Source: Chloracidobacterium sp. (lineage in GTDB: Bacteria; Acidobacteriota; Blastocatellia; Pyrinomonadales; Pyrinomonadaceae). From it: 64,000 bases of DNA. A program made the translations under genes and the position numbers. The stretch is taken from NCBI GenBank assembly GCA_016716305.1, contig JADJWP010000002.1, positions 620,001 to 684,000 on the forward strand, in the 5' to 3' direction. Below are positions 34,210 through 43,460 of the stretch, piece by piece; the stretch's first letter is position 1, and each line of letters opens with the position of its first letter. The notes beneath the pieces were generated by a model. The model was not told the origin of the DNA. It saw only the letters and a program-made list of their open reading frames with translations, and searched no databases.

Positions 34210-35376
34210 ATGCATTTCAAGTTCACAACCGCTGGCGAATCGCACGGACCCGCACTCGTAACGATAATCGAGGGCGTACCCGCCGGTTTGCCGATCGATC
34301 AAGACGCTATCGATCATGAGCTATGGCGACGACAGCAGGGGTATGGCCGCGGCGGCCGCATGAAGATCGAATCTGATTCGGTCAAGGTCCTTGCGGGCGT
34401 TCGTCACGGTAAGGCTCTTGGGTCACCGATCGCATTGATTATCGAGAATCGAGATTTCGTGCACTGGCAGGACGTGATGTCGGCCGTAGAACCGGACACA
34501 GAACCTAAGAATCCGCGTGAAGTAAAGCGCCCTCGCCCGGGCCACGCAGATCTTGCAGGCGGACTGAAATTTCAAACGCGCGATCTTCGCGACATCCTCG
34601 AACGAGCGTCGGCGCGAGAGACCGCAGCCCGCGTTGCCGCAGGGGCCGTAGCGAAACAGCTTCTTGCGCAGTTTAGTATCGAAGTCCGAAGTCACGTCGC
34701 GAAAATCGGCCCCATTCCTCAACGACCGATCGATGCGGCTTGGGAGTCGATTGCCGCGATACCAGTCGATTCGCTTTTGAATTGCGTTGACCGCGGTCTC
34801 GAACGCGAGATGGTGGCCTTCATCGATGAAGCGAAGGCAAACGGGGATACGCTAGGGGGCGTATTCGAGGTAGTCGCAAAAGGGATCCCTGTTGGATTGG
34901 GTTCGCACACAAGCTGGGAAGACAAGCTTGATGGTCGAATAGCAAGGGCGATAATGTCGATACATGCTGTTAAAGCGGTTGAGATCGGCGAAGCGATCGA
35001 AAATGCAGGGCGATTTGGCTCGGAGGCTCACGACCAGATCCACCATGACGGCGAGCAATTCGTCCGGCCGACGAATCGAGCAGGCGGGCTCGAAGGCGGG
35101 ATCACGAACGGCGAGGAACTTCGCGTTCGGGGTTACATGAAGCCGATCTCGACACTTCGCAAAGCCCTTCACTCGGTCGACATCGATTCCAAAGAAGATA
35201 GTCTGGCGGCATTCGAGCGATCGGACATTACGGCCGTTCCCGCAGCCGGCGTTATCGCCGAATCGATGATCGCGATCGTTCTTGCAGATTCATTGCGCGA
35301 AAAATTTGGTGGCGATTCGCTTCACGAAATGACCCGAAATCACCAAGCGTTCCTTCAAAGTGTCTCTGAATATTAG
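34210..35376 (+). CDS. aroC: chorismate synthase
   Basis: 388 residues. Motifs: TAGESHGPALVTIIEG near the start, RPGHADLAGGLKF (FMN/EPSP site), ERASARETAARVAAGA, and GGLEGGITNGEELRVRG. Converts EPSP to chorismate using reduced FMN, the last shikimate step, and supplies PabB. Confidence 0.97.
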   Translation: MHFKFTTAGESHGPALVTIIEGVPAGLPIDQDAIDHELWRRQQGYGRGGRMKIESDSVKVLAGVRHGKALGSPIALIIENRDFVHWQDVMSAVEPDTEPKNPREVKRPRPGHADLAGGLKFQTRDLRDILERASARETAARVAAGAVAKQLLAQFSIEVRSHVAKIGPIPQRPIDAAWESIAAIPVDSLLNCVDRGLEREMVAFIDEAKANGDTLGGVFEVVAKGIPVGLGSHTSWEDKLDGRIARAIMSIHAVKAVEIGEAIENAGRFGSEAHDQIHHDGEQFVRPTNRAGGLEGGITNGEELRVRGYMKPISTLRKALHSVDIDSKEDSLAAFERSDITAVPAAGVIAESMIAIVLADSLREKFGGDSLHEMTRNHQAFLQSVSEY

Positions 35377-35482
35377 AACAGGATGTTATGCGCTGGCCGA
35401 ACTCCGCAGCAATACCGAGCTGGTTTCCAGGATCGAAGCATTGCCGATCCGAGTTCGTCGTTGCTCTCTTGTAATTTCCGGC

Positions 35483-36007
35483 CTAATTGTTTAACGGCAG
35501 AGCAGCGGCGACCGCCGCAGCACCCGTGCCGTCCAATACACAGTTTGCATTAGCAGGAATATCCGCCGAGGCCGAAAAGATGACGCCGTCGGTTGCAACA
35601 GCAAAATTGCGAGTACCGGTCGTGGTCACTCCGACAGTCGTCAATGGAACGCCCCGCGCACAAAAACTGGCAGGTCGAGCCGGCGTCGAGCTGCTTACGC
35701 CACCTGTGAACGAGAATCCGCTTTTGATGCCGGTCGCAAGTACGGGATCGATCAGTCGGGCAGTACCGAGTTGCGCGAACGAAACGCTGTCGAAAGCAGC
35801 GACGGTCCCTGCATAATTCCCGCCGCCGAATGTCGATGCATAAGTGACCTGTGCGCTATGAACCGTTCGAAGTGTCGAAATCGCCGATGCCTCGTTCGAC
35901 GCCCGTCGCGATGCGAGAAGGTTCGGTATCGCGATCGCAGCGATTATGCCGATCACGACCACCACGATCAGTAATTCGATCAGCGAGAACCCTTTTTGGT
36001 CTTTCAT
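35483..36007 (-). CDS. type IV pilin-like (PilA-type) protein
   Basis: 174 residues. The prepilin signal is clear: short basic leader MKDQKG, cleavage before F7, E at mature position 5 (FSLIE), then a 20-residue hydrophobic helix. The C-terminal domain is Ser/Thr/Ala-rich with two Cys (about 126 and 160) that could form the D-loop disulfide. The ATG at 36007 has GGAGG upstream. No other pilus genes are adjacent. A sigma54-like site lies 65 bases upstream. Confidence 0.9.
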   Translation of the reverse strand: MKDQKGFSLIELLIVVVVIGIIAAIAIPNLLASRRASNEASAISTLRTVHSAQVTYASTFGGGNYAGTVAAFDSVSFAQLGTARLIDPVLATGIKSGFSFTGGVSSSTPARPASFCARGVPLTTVGVTTTGTRNFAVATDGVIFSASADIPANANCVLDGTGAAAVAAALPLNN

Positions 36008-36071
36008 TTTTTTACCACCTCCAAAAAAGCGGCTGAGATGGAAGACTCGGCCAATAACCACGAAACGATAA

Positions 36072-36087
36072 ATCAATAATCGTGCCA
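36072..36087 (-). promoter_or_regulatory. sigma54-like promoter of the pilin gene
   Basis: On the minus strand TGGCACG, 4 bases, TTGAT; the consensus is TGGCACG-N4-TTGC(A/T), so the -12 GC reads GA. Pilin genes are often sigma54 dependent; the mismatch at a key base keeps confidence low. Confidence 0.4.
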
Positions 36088-36271
36088 GAACTCTGACAAT
36101 GGCATCGATTCTTTCCGATCAGGAAAAACCCGGCGAATAAGTGCTCTGTTCGAGAACTAAACTGTATTAATTAGATGTTTTACTGCGAGAAAATGACAAA
36201 AGTTGTTAGTCGGTCGTACAAACCAACGGCAGCCAAATAAAGCTATTTGATGTCGCTGTCGGTTCTCAAGC

Positions 36272-37543
36272 TTATTTGCCGATATCTTTTCGATACTGCA
36301 TTCCGTCAAATTCGATCATTTTGACCGCTTCATACGCCTTTGAGATCGCAGAATCGAGGTCATCCCCGACCGCGGTCACGCCGAGAACGCGTCCGCCGGC
36401 GGTTACGAATTCTCCTGCATCGTTTATTGCAGTTCCGGAATGAAATACGACGATGTCGTCAAGCCCGTCAAGTCTGTTAAGGCCTGCGATCACATCGCCG
36501 GTCCTGGCTTTGTAGGGATAACCGTCAGACGCCACGATGACACATGCCGAGTTGCCTGAACGCCATCTGATCTCAGTACGATCAAGCCGCTCTTCAAGCA
36601 TCGCTTCGCAAATTTCGACAAGATCGGTCTCGAGACGTATCAGGATCGATTGCGTTTCAGGATCGCCAAAACGCACGTTGTACTCCAAGACCTGCGGGCC
36701 GCGATCGGTCATCATAAGTCCGAGAAATAGAATTCCGCAGAAAGGAAAGCCTTCGCTTTTGCAGCCTCGAATGGTCGGTTTGACGATCGATTCAATTATT
36801 TCATCGGTTTGGCCCTTGCTTAGAAGCGATGCATCGGTGAATGTACCCATCCCACCGGTGTTCGGTCCAGTGTCGCCGTCACCGATACGCTTATGGTCTC
36901 GGGTTGCAGGCATTAGAGCGAAGTTCTCCCCGTCGCAGAACATTATCAGCGAGACTTCCCTGCCGACTAGGCATTCTTCCAATACGATGACAGCTGCCGC
37001 TTCTGTGCCGACCGTTGTCGCAAGCTCGGCGATCGCCGTCAGAGCTTCGGCGCGGTTGCCGGCAACGACGACCCCTTTACCGGCCGCGAGACCATCGGCC
37101 TTTACAACAACAGGCGATAGAGCGTCGCCAAACAATCCCGAATTCAATATTGCGATGGCTTCTGATGATGAATGTGCGGTTCGATATTGTGCGGTCGGAA
37201 TCTCGTGTCGACGCATGAAATCCTTCGCAAACGACTTGCTGGCCTCGAGCCGCGCCGCGTCCTTAGAAGCTCCGATAATTCTAGACCCGCGAGACTTAAA
37301 TTCGTCGACGATCCCAAGCGCGAGCGGCGTCTCACCACCGACAAAAGTAAGATCGATCGCGTTGGCTTGGGCAAAATCGGCAAGCGATACGATCTCGTTC
37401 GGGCTGATTGGTACAAGCTCAGCCATCGACGCGATACCGGCATTGCCATTGGCGCAAAACAGCTTTTCAACGAGTCGGTTCCGCGAAAAAGAGCGACAGA
37501 TCGCATGCTCACGCCCACCCGATCCGATGACTAGAATTCTCAT
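36272..37543 (-). CDS. purD: phosphoribosylamine-glycine ligase
   Basis: 423 residues, usual length. MRILVIGSGGREHAI start, ATP-grasp domain with KADGLAAGKGVVVA, EECLVGREVSLI, GPNTGGMGTF, and YNVRFGDPETQ. Second step of purine synthesis (GAR synthetase). The start at 37543 gives the standard N-terminus; an upstream extension is unlikely. Single gene. Confidence 0.97.
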   Translation of the reverse strand: MRILVIGSGGREHAICRSFSRNRLVEKLFCANGNAGIASMAELVPISPNEIVSLADFAQANAIDLTFVGGETPLALGIVDEFKSRGSRIIGASKDAARLEASKSFAKDFMRRHEIPTAQYRTAHSSSEAIAILNSGLFGDALSPVVVKADGLAAGKGVVVAGNRAEALTAIAELATTVGTEAAAVIVLEECLVGREVSLIMFCDGENFALMPATRDHKRIGDGDTGPNTGGMGTFTDASLLSKGQTDEIIESIVKPTIRGCKSEGFPFCGILFLGLMMTDRGPQVLEYNVRFGDPETQSILIRLETDLVEICEAMLEERLDRTEIRWRSGNSACVIVASDGYPYKARTGDVIAGLNRLDGLDDIVVFHSGTAINDAGEFVTAGGRVLGVTAVGDDLDSAISKAYEAVKMIEFDGMQYRKDIGK

Positions 37544-37808
37544 TGTGTCAATCTTTACAAACGCCGGACTTTTGTGCAAATCGTTTTGGCTTGACAGCGA
37601 AAGTCAATAGTTATAAGGTCGCAGATAGTCCCAGCCCCATTCGCTCCCAGACGGTTTTGTTTGATGTTGTCGCTGGGAAATCTTCGTTGAATCTTGTCGA
37701 ATTTTCGGACATTCAGCGTTCTTTATGAACCGATCGTCCGGGGAAAGCGTATTGCAATAGTCTCGGCGATTGTCCGACCGCGACGCGACATTATTGGAGG
37801 CTTGTGCA

Positions 37809-38204
37809 ATGACCGAACATGGGTATAACGAAATCGACGGACACGAAAACGGTTCGGTTTCGGGTGAAGCCGAATTTGTAGATCAATCGATCAACTGTAT
37901 CGATTGCGGGAACGACTTTATTTGGACTTCCGGTGAGCAGGCGTTCTTTCGAGATAAGAACCTGAAAAATCCGCCAAAGCGTTGCAAGGACTGTAAACAA
38001 GCAAAGACTCAGAGGTTGGCTGCGATAGCCGCGGCTCAGGAATCCGGCATAAAGCAACGCATCGAGGTCTCGGTCAACTGCGCAAGCTGTAATGCAAGCA
38101 CGACCGTACCTTTTTATCCATCTCAGGGCCGGCCGGTCTATTGCCGTTCCTGTTTTCTCGAAATGAACCCGTCGCTTCTCAACAGCGGCAGCCCCGATCG
38201 TTGA
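37809..38204 (+). CDS. double zinc-ribbon protein
   Basis: 131 residues from the ATG at 37809 with GGAGG at 8-base spacing. Two CxxC...CxxC ribbons: INCIDCGNDFIWTSGEQAFF...RCKDCK (the common zinc-ribbon domain family) and VNCASC...VYCRSCF. Such proteins are often co-expressed with stress or regulatory genes; function unknown. Converges with the large permease gene with 1 base between stops. Confidence 0.8.
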   Translation: MTEHGYNEIDGHENGSVSGEAEFVDQSINCIDCGNDFIWTSGEQAFFRDKNLKNPPKRCKDCKQAKTQRLAAIAAAQESGIKQRIEVSVNCASCNASTTVPFYPSQGRPVYCRSCFLEMNPSLLNSGSPDR

Positions 38205-38205
38205 C

Positions 38206-40209
38206 CTATCCGCCGACGTGAACATTAGGCCGCAATTCGGGGTCAGGTTCCGCCTGGCGGAGGATCTCACGCGTTACGGGTGCCGTATCGCCCTCGCCAA
38301 AGAGAATGTAACGAGCAAGGTACATGATCGGGTTCCCCTCACTCCATCCGAAATAGACATGCGGGATCTTGCCTGTACGGTCACGAAGATGCAATAACAG
38401 GGCGGCGATCGCGTTCGGAACGGCTGGCGATTCGGTCCGCAGGATACGATATCCTTCGATATCGACTCCGCGGATCGTCAGCCCGCCGGTGAATTCCGAA
38501 GCGTCCCCGAGTTCGACCTCATAAAAGATCACCGGATCGGACGATGGGATGTGGTTATCGATCCGCTTTTCGTGTTCCTTGAATCTATACTCGCCTACGT
38601 TGCCCACTTCACGACGATTCGTGACTATCCGAATGTCGCCCTCGGACATCTCCTCGATGAACTCAAGAGCTTTCTCATCGAACGTGATCTTGTCGATCCG
38701 CAGTTCGGTCGTCCGCATAGCCCTCGAAATGAACGAGGTGACGATGATCGCCAATATGAATAACGAAGCTATCTGGATGCCGCCAGGCTGCTCGATCATG
38801 TTCACGATCGTCGTGTAAACAAAGACGACCGTGATCATAAGGAAAAAGATCCATTTCTTTTCAGCTTTGCGGCGAGCCGAGATCGTAACGGCGACGGCCG
38901 CCGAGGTCATCAGCATCAAAACACCGGTAGCATACGCACCGCCCTGGGCCGCCACATCAGCCTCAAAAAAGATCGTCACCAAGAAACAAATGGCGGTGAA
39001 TACCAAGACCAACGGTCTCGTTGCCCGAGCCCAATCAGGAGCCATGCCGTAACGCGGCAAATAACGCGGGACGATATTCAATAGACCCGCCATGGCTGAA
39101 GCGCCGGCAAACCAGAGTATTGAGATCGTCGCTAGATCGTATACGGTTCCGAAGCCGGTGCCAAGGTACTTGTGTGCAAGGAACGCGATTGCCCGGCCAT
39201 AAGCCTTGCCGCCCTCCTGATACTCAGACGCGGGGATAAGCATCGTTGTAACAATACTGCTGCCGACAAGGAAAAAACTCATTATGACCGCAGCACCGGT
39301 CAAGAGCTTTTTTCCGTTTCTGATGCGCCCTTCGATGTGTCTGGTGACGTCGGGCGGCTCTTCGGTCTGGTCGATCACCGACATATGGAGCGTAGCGAGT
39401 TTCGCTTTCGGAAGCTCAACATCACTCTTTACGAGAGGCATCACAACAACCCCTGTCTCAAACCCCGAAAGACCGAGCGCGAGTCTTGGAAAGGTCAGGA
39501 TCGAGGCAGCAATAAGGAGAAAGATACTGCCTTCGATCTTTGGGTCAGACCACAAAAGCGCCTGCCAATTCGGCACGATCTCAGGCTGAATCGCAAATAT
39601 CTGATACATCCCGACCGAGATCGTGATGATGTTCAAAACCAGATAGAATGCGACGATAACGACCGCCAGACCGATGACCTCATTGAAACCGCGTAGGAAC
39701 ATAGCTCCAAGCGCGGCGATCAGAACCAGCGTGACGATGATCTCATGGTTAAGAAATGTAAGATTGTGTTCAACGTAAGGATTCTCGATTATGTGGGCCG
39801 TGGCATCAGCGGACGAAAGCGTGATCGTGATAATAAAGCTTGTCGCGACAAACCCGAGAAGGGCGAGAACGAACATTTTTCCCTTCCATCTCGAAAGTAG
39901 CTTTTCGAGCATTGAGATCGAACCGTCGCCGTGCGGGCTCTCCTCGGCTACCCGCCGATACATCGGCAATGCTCCAAAAAGCGTTAACAACACCAAAACC
40001 AGCGTTGCAAACGGTGACAAGGCGCCGGCAGCAAGCAGAGCGATTCCCGGCTGGTAGCCAAGGGTCGAAAAGTAATCGACGCCTGTGAGACACATCACTT
40101 TCCACCAAGAATGCTGTGGATGCCGACCGACATGTTCATGCGGGCCTTCGATCTCGCCAACGTTATCGAAAAGCCATTTCTTCAGCCAACTTCTTTCCTT
40201 TACTTTCAT
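38206..40209 (-). CDS. large APC-superfamily permease with C-terminal cytoplasmic domain
   Basis: 667 residues. About 12 helices (40-500) in APC/KUP-like layout, with TGVDYFSTLGYQPGIALLAAGALSP early and PMYRRVAEESPHG in the first loop, followed by a soluble C-terminal domain of about 160 residues. This subfamily is annotated as amino acid transporter or KUP-like; the ion or substrate is not settled. A structured leader and intrinsic terminator 170-260 bases upstream suggest control by attenuation. Confidence 0.85.
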   Translation of the reverse strand: MKVKERSWLKKWLFDNVGEIEGPHEHVGRHPQHSWWKVMCLTGVDYFSTLGYQPGIALLAAGALSPFATLVLVLLTLFGALPMYRRVAEESPHGDGSISMLEKLLSRWKGKMFVLALLGFVATSFIITITLSSADATAHIIENPYVEHNLTFLNHEIIVTLVLIAALGAMFLRGFNEVIGLAVVIVAFYLVLNIITISVGMYQIFAIQPEIVPNWQALLWSDPKIEGSIFLLIAASILTFPRLALGLSGFETGVVVMPLVKSDVELPKAKLATLHMSVIDQTEEPPDVTRHIEGRIRNGKKLLTGAAVIMSFFLVGSSIVTTMLIPASEYQEGGKAYGRAIAFLAHKYLGTGFGTVYDLATISILWFAGASAMAGLLNIVPRYLPRYGMAPDWARATRPLVLVFTAICFLVTIFFEADVAAQGGAYATGVLMLMTSAAVAVTISARRKAEKKWIFFLMITVVFVYTTIVNMIEQPGGIQIASLFILAIIVTSFISRAMRTTELRIDKITFDEKALEFIEEMSEGDIRIVTNRREVGNVGEYRFKEHEKRIDNHIPSSDPVIFYEVELGDASEFTGGLTIRGVDIEGYRILRTESPAVPNAIAALLLHLRDRTGKIPHVYFGWSEGNPIMYLARYILFGEGDTAPVTREILRQAEPDPELRPNVHVGG

Positions 40210-40380
40210 ATCGGAAAACGAAAAAACCGCGAATCGGATCGAGTCAGCGGTAATTGGTTCATTCGGGATCTCAATGTCGCATGCGCCGTGGAACGTGAGG
40301 CAAATTTGCGCGCTTCGGTCCGGGCAATATCATTCAGTTTACGCCGATTGCTCAGTAGGTCAAGGTGCGCTGGGCCTGCA

Positions 40381-40416
40381 AAAAATAATAGGGCGACGTC
40401 TCCCACACCGTCGCCC
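40381..40416 (-). terminator. intrinsic terminator/attenuator before the large permease
   Basis: On the minus strand a GGGCGACG/CGTCGCCC stem (40416-40409 with 40398-40391), 10-base loop, then ATTATTTTTT. It lies 120 bases after the protease stop and 170 bases before the permease start, so it may end the protease transcript or attenuate the permease. Confidence 0.75.
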
Positions 40417-40420
40417 TGTT

Positions 40421-40470
40421 GGCCACAAGTCCTCACTCCCTGTGACCGGATGTTCACCGGGGAGGTGAAC
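40421..40470 (-). ncRNA. candidate structured leader of two hairpins
   Basis: Minus strand: hairpin 1, GTTCACC-TCCCC-GGTGAAC (40470-40452); hairpin 2, GGTCACA...TGTGGCC (40447-40421) with a 13-base loop beginning GGGAG. The loops can pair (CTCCC with GGGAG). The intrinsic terminator follows after 4 bases. I could not match it to a known riboswitch consensus. Confidence 0.4.
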
Positions 40471-40538
40471 CCCTCGATTATGCACCAAAAAGGGCTAAAT
40501 GCAAATACTTTTTTTGACTGGATTTTTCTCGGAAAAGC

Positions 40539-41846
40539 CTACTTTTGAAGAGGATTTGAGGCGGGCAAAACGACGATCGCACCCGGGAAATATGAGCGGG
40601 CGCCGCTGCGGTCTTCGACGTATATCGAATATGTTCCGGGCAGAGTATCAGCAGTCGATTCGAGTTCGAAACTAACGACGGACAGGCGGTCACCGTAATC
40701 GAGTGCCCGAAGCGACTCCTTCACAACATTGAAGAACGGCGACGTGGCTCCAACAATGATCGCCCTCGGATCCAGATTACGGCCGCCGAGGTAAAGCGTG
40801 ACCGTTCGACCAGGATTGAGACCAACGGCAACCTTTGACAATTGCCCATTCAAACCGACGAACTGCAACTGCGCGGCAGTGTCAGACCGTTTGAGCGATC
40901 GTCGCAGGATCGCTCGCTCATCGTTGTCGATCGAGACATCACCTAGGAATTGATCGCCGATCTGCGGCTTTGCGATCTGCGCGTCGCGCCAAAACGCTTT
41001 GTAGCTGCCCTCCGCCAAGCCTCCGAAATTTGCATAGCCCGACGAGTCGGCATTTCTTGCGGCAAAAATACGACCTGTCTCGGCCTCTTCCAGCCAGATG
41101 CTGCCGGTCGGTTGTAGTCGGCTTCGCGCCGTTGTAGCTCGGACCTCGAGTTCTCCGCAACAGAGTTCCTCGCCGGCCATCGGACCGTACGTTTCAAGGA
41201 GCAATGCCCGATCCAGATCTGCCAGCGATCGTCCCGCGAAACTCGCCATCGAGTAAAGACCATTCTTAGGGACGTTTTCGTGCATCGCCGTCCCAGAGAT
41301 CATTGAATGCTCGAGACCCAGCAAGTGACCCAGTTCATGGACCAGCACCGTTTCGAGATCAAAAGTACCAAATGTTCCGTCGGTCGAGAATTGATGAAAA
41401 GGACTGAGAACGATGTCTGCCTCTGTGATAACGCCATTGCGATCGAAAAAGATCCGGGTAGCTGCAGGCACGTCCAAAAGCTGGTTGCCAAAGAAGAGCA
41501 CGTTCTCAGCCGTCGGAGCGATCGTTACAAGGCTGACACCATCGCCCGAAGCTCCGGCCGGGCTGACGTTCGAGCGTGGCGATGAAGCGCGTTCAAAACG
41601 TATGTTCCCAACAGATTCCCAAGCGGCAATGCTTCGGCCGATCGCACCATCAATGTCGCTCCCGACCTTTATGTTGAGATTATCTCGCGTTAACGAGTCT
41701 GAGATGGCAATTCGGATAGGATTTCGCGGCCACTGAAGACGCAAAGCCGTTTTTGCGTGATCGAAAGAATCGGTCGAACCAACGGCCTGCCACGGCATCG
41801 CTGCAGCCAAAATGATCACGAAGAGATTTCGAAACAAGTTCCTCAT
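40539..41846 (-). CDS. secreted matrixin-like zinc metalloprotease with C-terminal IPT-like domain
   Basis: 435 residues. Signal peptide 1-23. The metzincin zinc site H170-E-x2-H174-x5-H180 (HELGHLLGLEH) is intact, with a downstream Met (SGTAM) fitting the Met-turn. The N-terminal segment has W-P-IRIAISDS strands typical of matrixins. After about residue 220 a beta-rich region and an IPT/TIG-like domain (about 345-430) follow. Likely degrades extracellular or periplasmic protein. Confidence 0.85.
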   Translation of the reverse strand: MRNLFRNLFVIILAAAMPWQAVGSTDSFDHAKTALRLQWPRNPIRIAISDSLTRDNLNIKVGSDIDGAIGRSIAAWESVGNIRFERASSPRSNVSPAGASGDGVSLVTIAPTAENVLFFGNQLLDVPAATRIFFDRNGVITEADIVLSPFHQFSTDGTFGTFDLETVLVHELGHLLGLEHSMISGTAMHENVPKNGLYSMASFAGRSLADLDRALLLETYGPMAGEELCCGELEVRATTARSRLQPTGSIWLEEAETGRIFAARNADSSGYANFGGLAEGSYKAFWRDAQIAKPQIGDQFLGDVSIDNDERAILRRSLKRSDTAAQLQFVGLNGQLSKVAVGLNPGRTVTLYLGGRNLDPRAIIVGATSPFFNVVKESLRALDYGDRLSVVSFELESTADTLPGTYSIYVEDRSGARSYFPGAIVVLPASNPLQK

Positions 41847-41874
41847 CCCGTCCGACAGGCTCGTCTTCTATCTA

Positions 41875-42081
41875 TCAGAACTGTTCACGGTCGACCAGTT
41901 CGACGTTTTCGAGATCAGCAAATGCAACGATCAGAAGAAGTGCAACAAGGCCTACGGTCGCGAGTAGGTATAATACAGGTATCTGTTCGATATAGATCAG
42001 AAACCCGATCACAACCGCTGCGGCGAGCAGCCAGAGCATCGCGACAGTCCTCCGGCTAAATTTCCTGGAATTTTTGGACAT
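41875..42081 (-). CDS. small two-helix membrane protein
   Basis: 68 residues. Two hydrophobic helices (about 12-28 and 33-53) after a basic start SKNSRKFSRR, acidic C-terminus. Topology consistent with inner membrane. No recognised family. Precedes the protease gene by 28 bases, possibly same transcript. The start has no clear ribosome binding site. Confidence 0.55.
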   Translation of the reverse strand: MSKNSRKFSRRTVAMLWLLAAAVVIGFLIYIEQIPVLYLLATVGLVALLLIVAFADLENVELVDREQF

Positions 42082-42202
42082 ATGTACAACGCGGCGGATC
42101 AAACTATGCCGCAATCTTTAAGTTAAACAAATTACCGGCCATTTTTCAATCATTTAGGTGATCGTAACTTTATTTTCGCCAGAGAGTTCAGGATCCGCGA
42201 CG

Positions 42203-43177
42203 TCAATCTATGATCCGCAACGGCAGCTTAGGGTCAGCCGACCCAAATGCCGCCGCATTCTCGATCACAGGCGGGAACCGGCGTTTTGGTCTACCCTTTT
42301 GGCTAACATCCACAACGTCATATGGTTTTAGCGCGATGTCATCGGTCTTTTTTGCCTCGATCTCCGCTAAGCTGAAATTAAGCACCAAAGAGGTTCCCGC
42401 CTCGCGCCGAAAAACCGTAACCTCGTTCGCATCACCCTCTTTAGAGATACCGCCGGCGGCGGCTATCGCCCGAGAAAGCGTGATTCCGGCCCTTGCTGAA
42501 AGCGAGAGAGGGTTGTTGACGCCTCCGATCACATAGATCGGCATTGCTTGCGTGACCGTAACAATGTCGCCGCCAAGTATCGAGACGTTGGACGACGGTG
42601 AACCGCTAAGTAGATCGGCAATTTTGATGATGGTGTTTCTCGGTTCGTTGCTTTTCGATCGATTCCCCGACGAACTTGCGGCGCGAACGGCGTCGTCCTC
42701 ACAGCTTAGATCCGGCGGACGAAATATATTTATCTCGCCGCTCGCAGTGTCGGTGATCCCACCTGCAAGAACTATCAACTCGGTGATCGTCACACGTCGC
42801 TGTATTCGGAATCGCTGGGGAGTCTTGACCGCGCCTCCGACATAAGCGACCGGACGGTCGGTTTTATCTACGATCTGAACGATGACCTTCGGATCCCGGA
42901 GAATTCGCGAGTATTGCGCCGCGATCTCAGTTGCGACCTCGCTCTCTGTCCGGCAAAGCACGAATATTTGCCTATCAACTTTGTCAAACCCGTCAAGAAA
43001 ACCTTCGGGATTCACCCGGCCCCGCCAGTCAAATTCGAAGCTCCCTACCACATCGACGTCGATCACATCGCCAAAGTGGATCCGATCCTGTCCTGCGGCC
43101 TTTATGGACTGAGTTCGTACATCGATCGGATATCCGGCGAAGGTTACAAAAAGAATGGTAAGCAAGGCTTGTTTCAA
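42203..43177 (-). CDS. polysaccharide export (Wza-like) SLBB protein
   Basis: 324 residues, TTG start. Signal peptide, then a Poly_export domain (DVIDVDVVGSFEFDWRGRVNPEGFL..., about 30-110), and two SLBB domains (VAYVGGAVKTPQRF and IYVIGGVNNPLSLSARAGITLSRAIAAAGG). Wza-family proteins form the outer-membrane channel for capsule or EPS. No lipobox Cys at the signal end. No glycosyltransferase or Wzc gene lies nearby, so it may be a solitary export factor. Confidence 0.85.
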   Translation of the reverse strand: MKQALLTILFVTFAGYPIDVRTQSIKAAGQDRIHFGDVIDVDVVGSFEFDWRGRVNPEGFLDGFDKVDRQIFVLCRTESEVATEIAAQYSRILRDPKVIVQIVDKTDRPVAYVGGAVKTPQRFRIQRRVTITELIVLAGGITDTASGEINIFRPPDLSCEDDAVRAASSSGNRSKSNEPRNTIIKIADLLSGSPSSNVSILGGDIVTVTQAMPIYVIGGVNNPLSLSARAGITLSRAIAAAGGISKEGDANEVTVFRREAGTSLVLNFSLAEIEAKKTDDIALKPYDVVDVSQKGRPKRRFPPVIENAAAFGSADPKLPLRIID

Positions 43178-43220
43178 ACTATGTCTCGATGGCGTAAACC
43201 AGCCTCACCGAATTGACAGA

Positions 43221-43445
43221 TCAGTCGTCAGAACCATTTCCGTCATCTGATGAGGGCGTATCCCGTTTGGGTTTGCGTTTTGACCGGGTTCCAACAGTTC
43301 CCGGAACCGCAAATCCCCGGAACTCAAGGTTGCAGCTGTCGCACAACAGGTTATAGCGAAACAACAATTTCGACAATATCATCGTTGGACGATAGCCTTT
43401 GCGAATCCTGTCGCTTCTGCATTTGGGACACTTTTGAGCAATCAT
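43221..43445 (-). CDS. small zinc-ribbon protein
   Basis: 74 residues. CPKC near the start and CDSC about 30 residues later form a zinc ribbon; the C-terminus is Lys/Arg then Asp/Ser-rich. Lies between the membrane protein and SLBB genes on the same strand (15 and 43 bases away), so probably one operon. Function unknown. Confidence 0.7.
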   Translation of the reverse strand: MIAQKCPKCRSDRIRKGYRPTMILSKLLFRYNLLCDSCNLEFRGFAVPGTVGTRSKRKPKRDTPSSDDGNGSDD

Positions 43446-43460
43446 TTATCGTCAAATAGA

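Noticed and set aside
36537..37610. 357-codon open frame antisense to purD
   Set aside because: It lies wholly over purD in the opposite strand, has low-complexity Ser/Ala/Pro composition typical of a shadow frame, and no ribosome binding site.
40421..40470. Known c-di-AMP (ydaO) riboswitch
   Set aside because: The permease context fits, but the conserved core segments of that class are not visible; kept only as an unassigned structured leader.
40111..40548. 145-codon plus-strand frame over the permease leader
   Set aside because: Overlaps the hairpins and terminator on the opposite strand and shows no domain or start signal.
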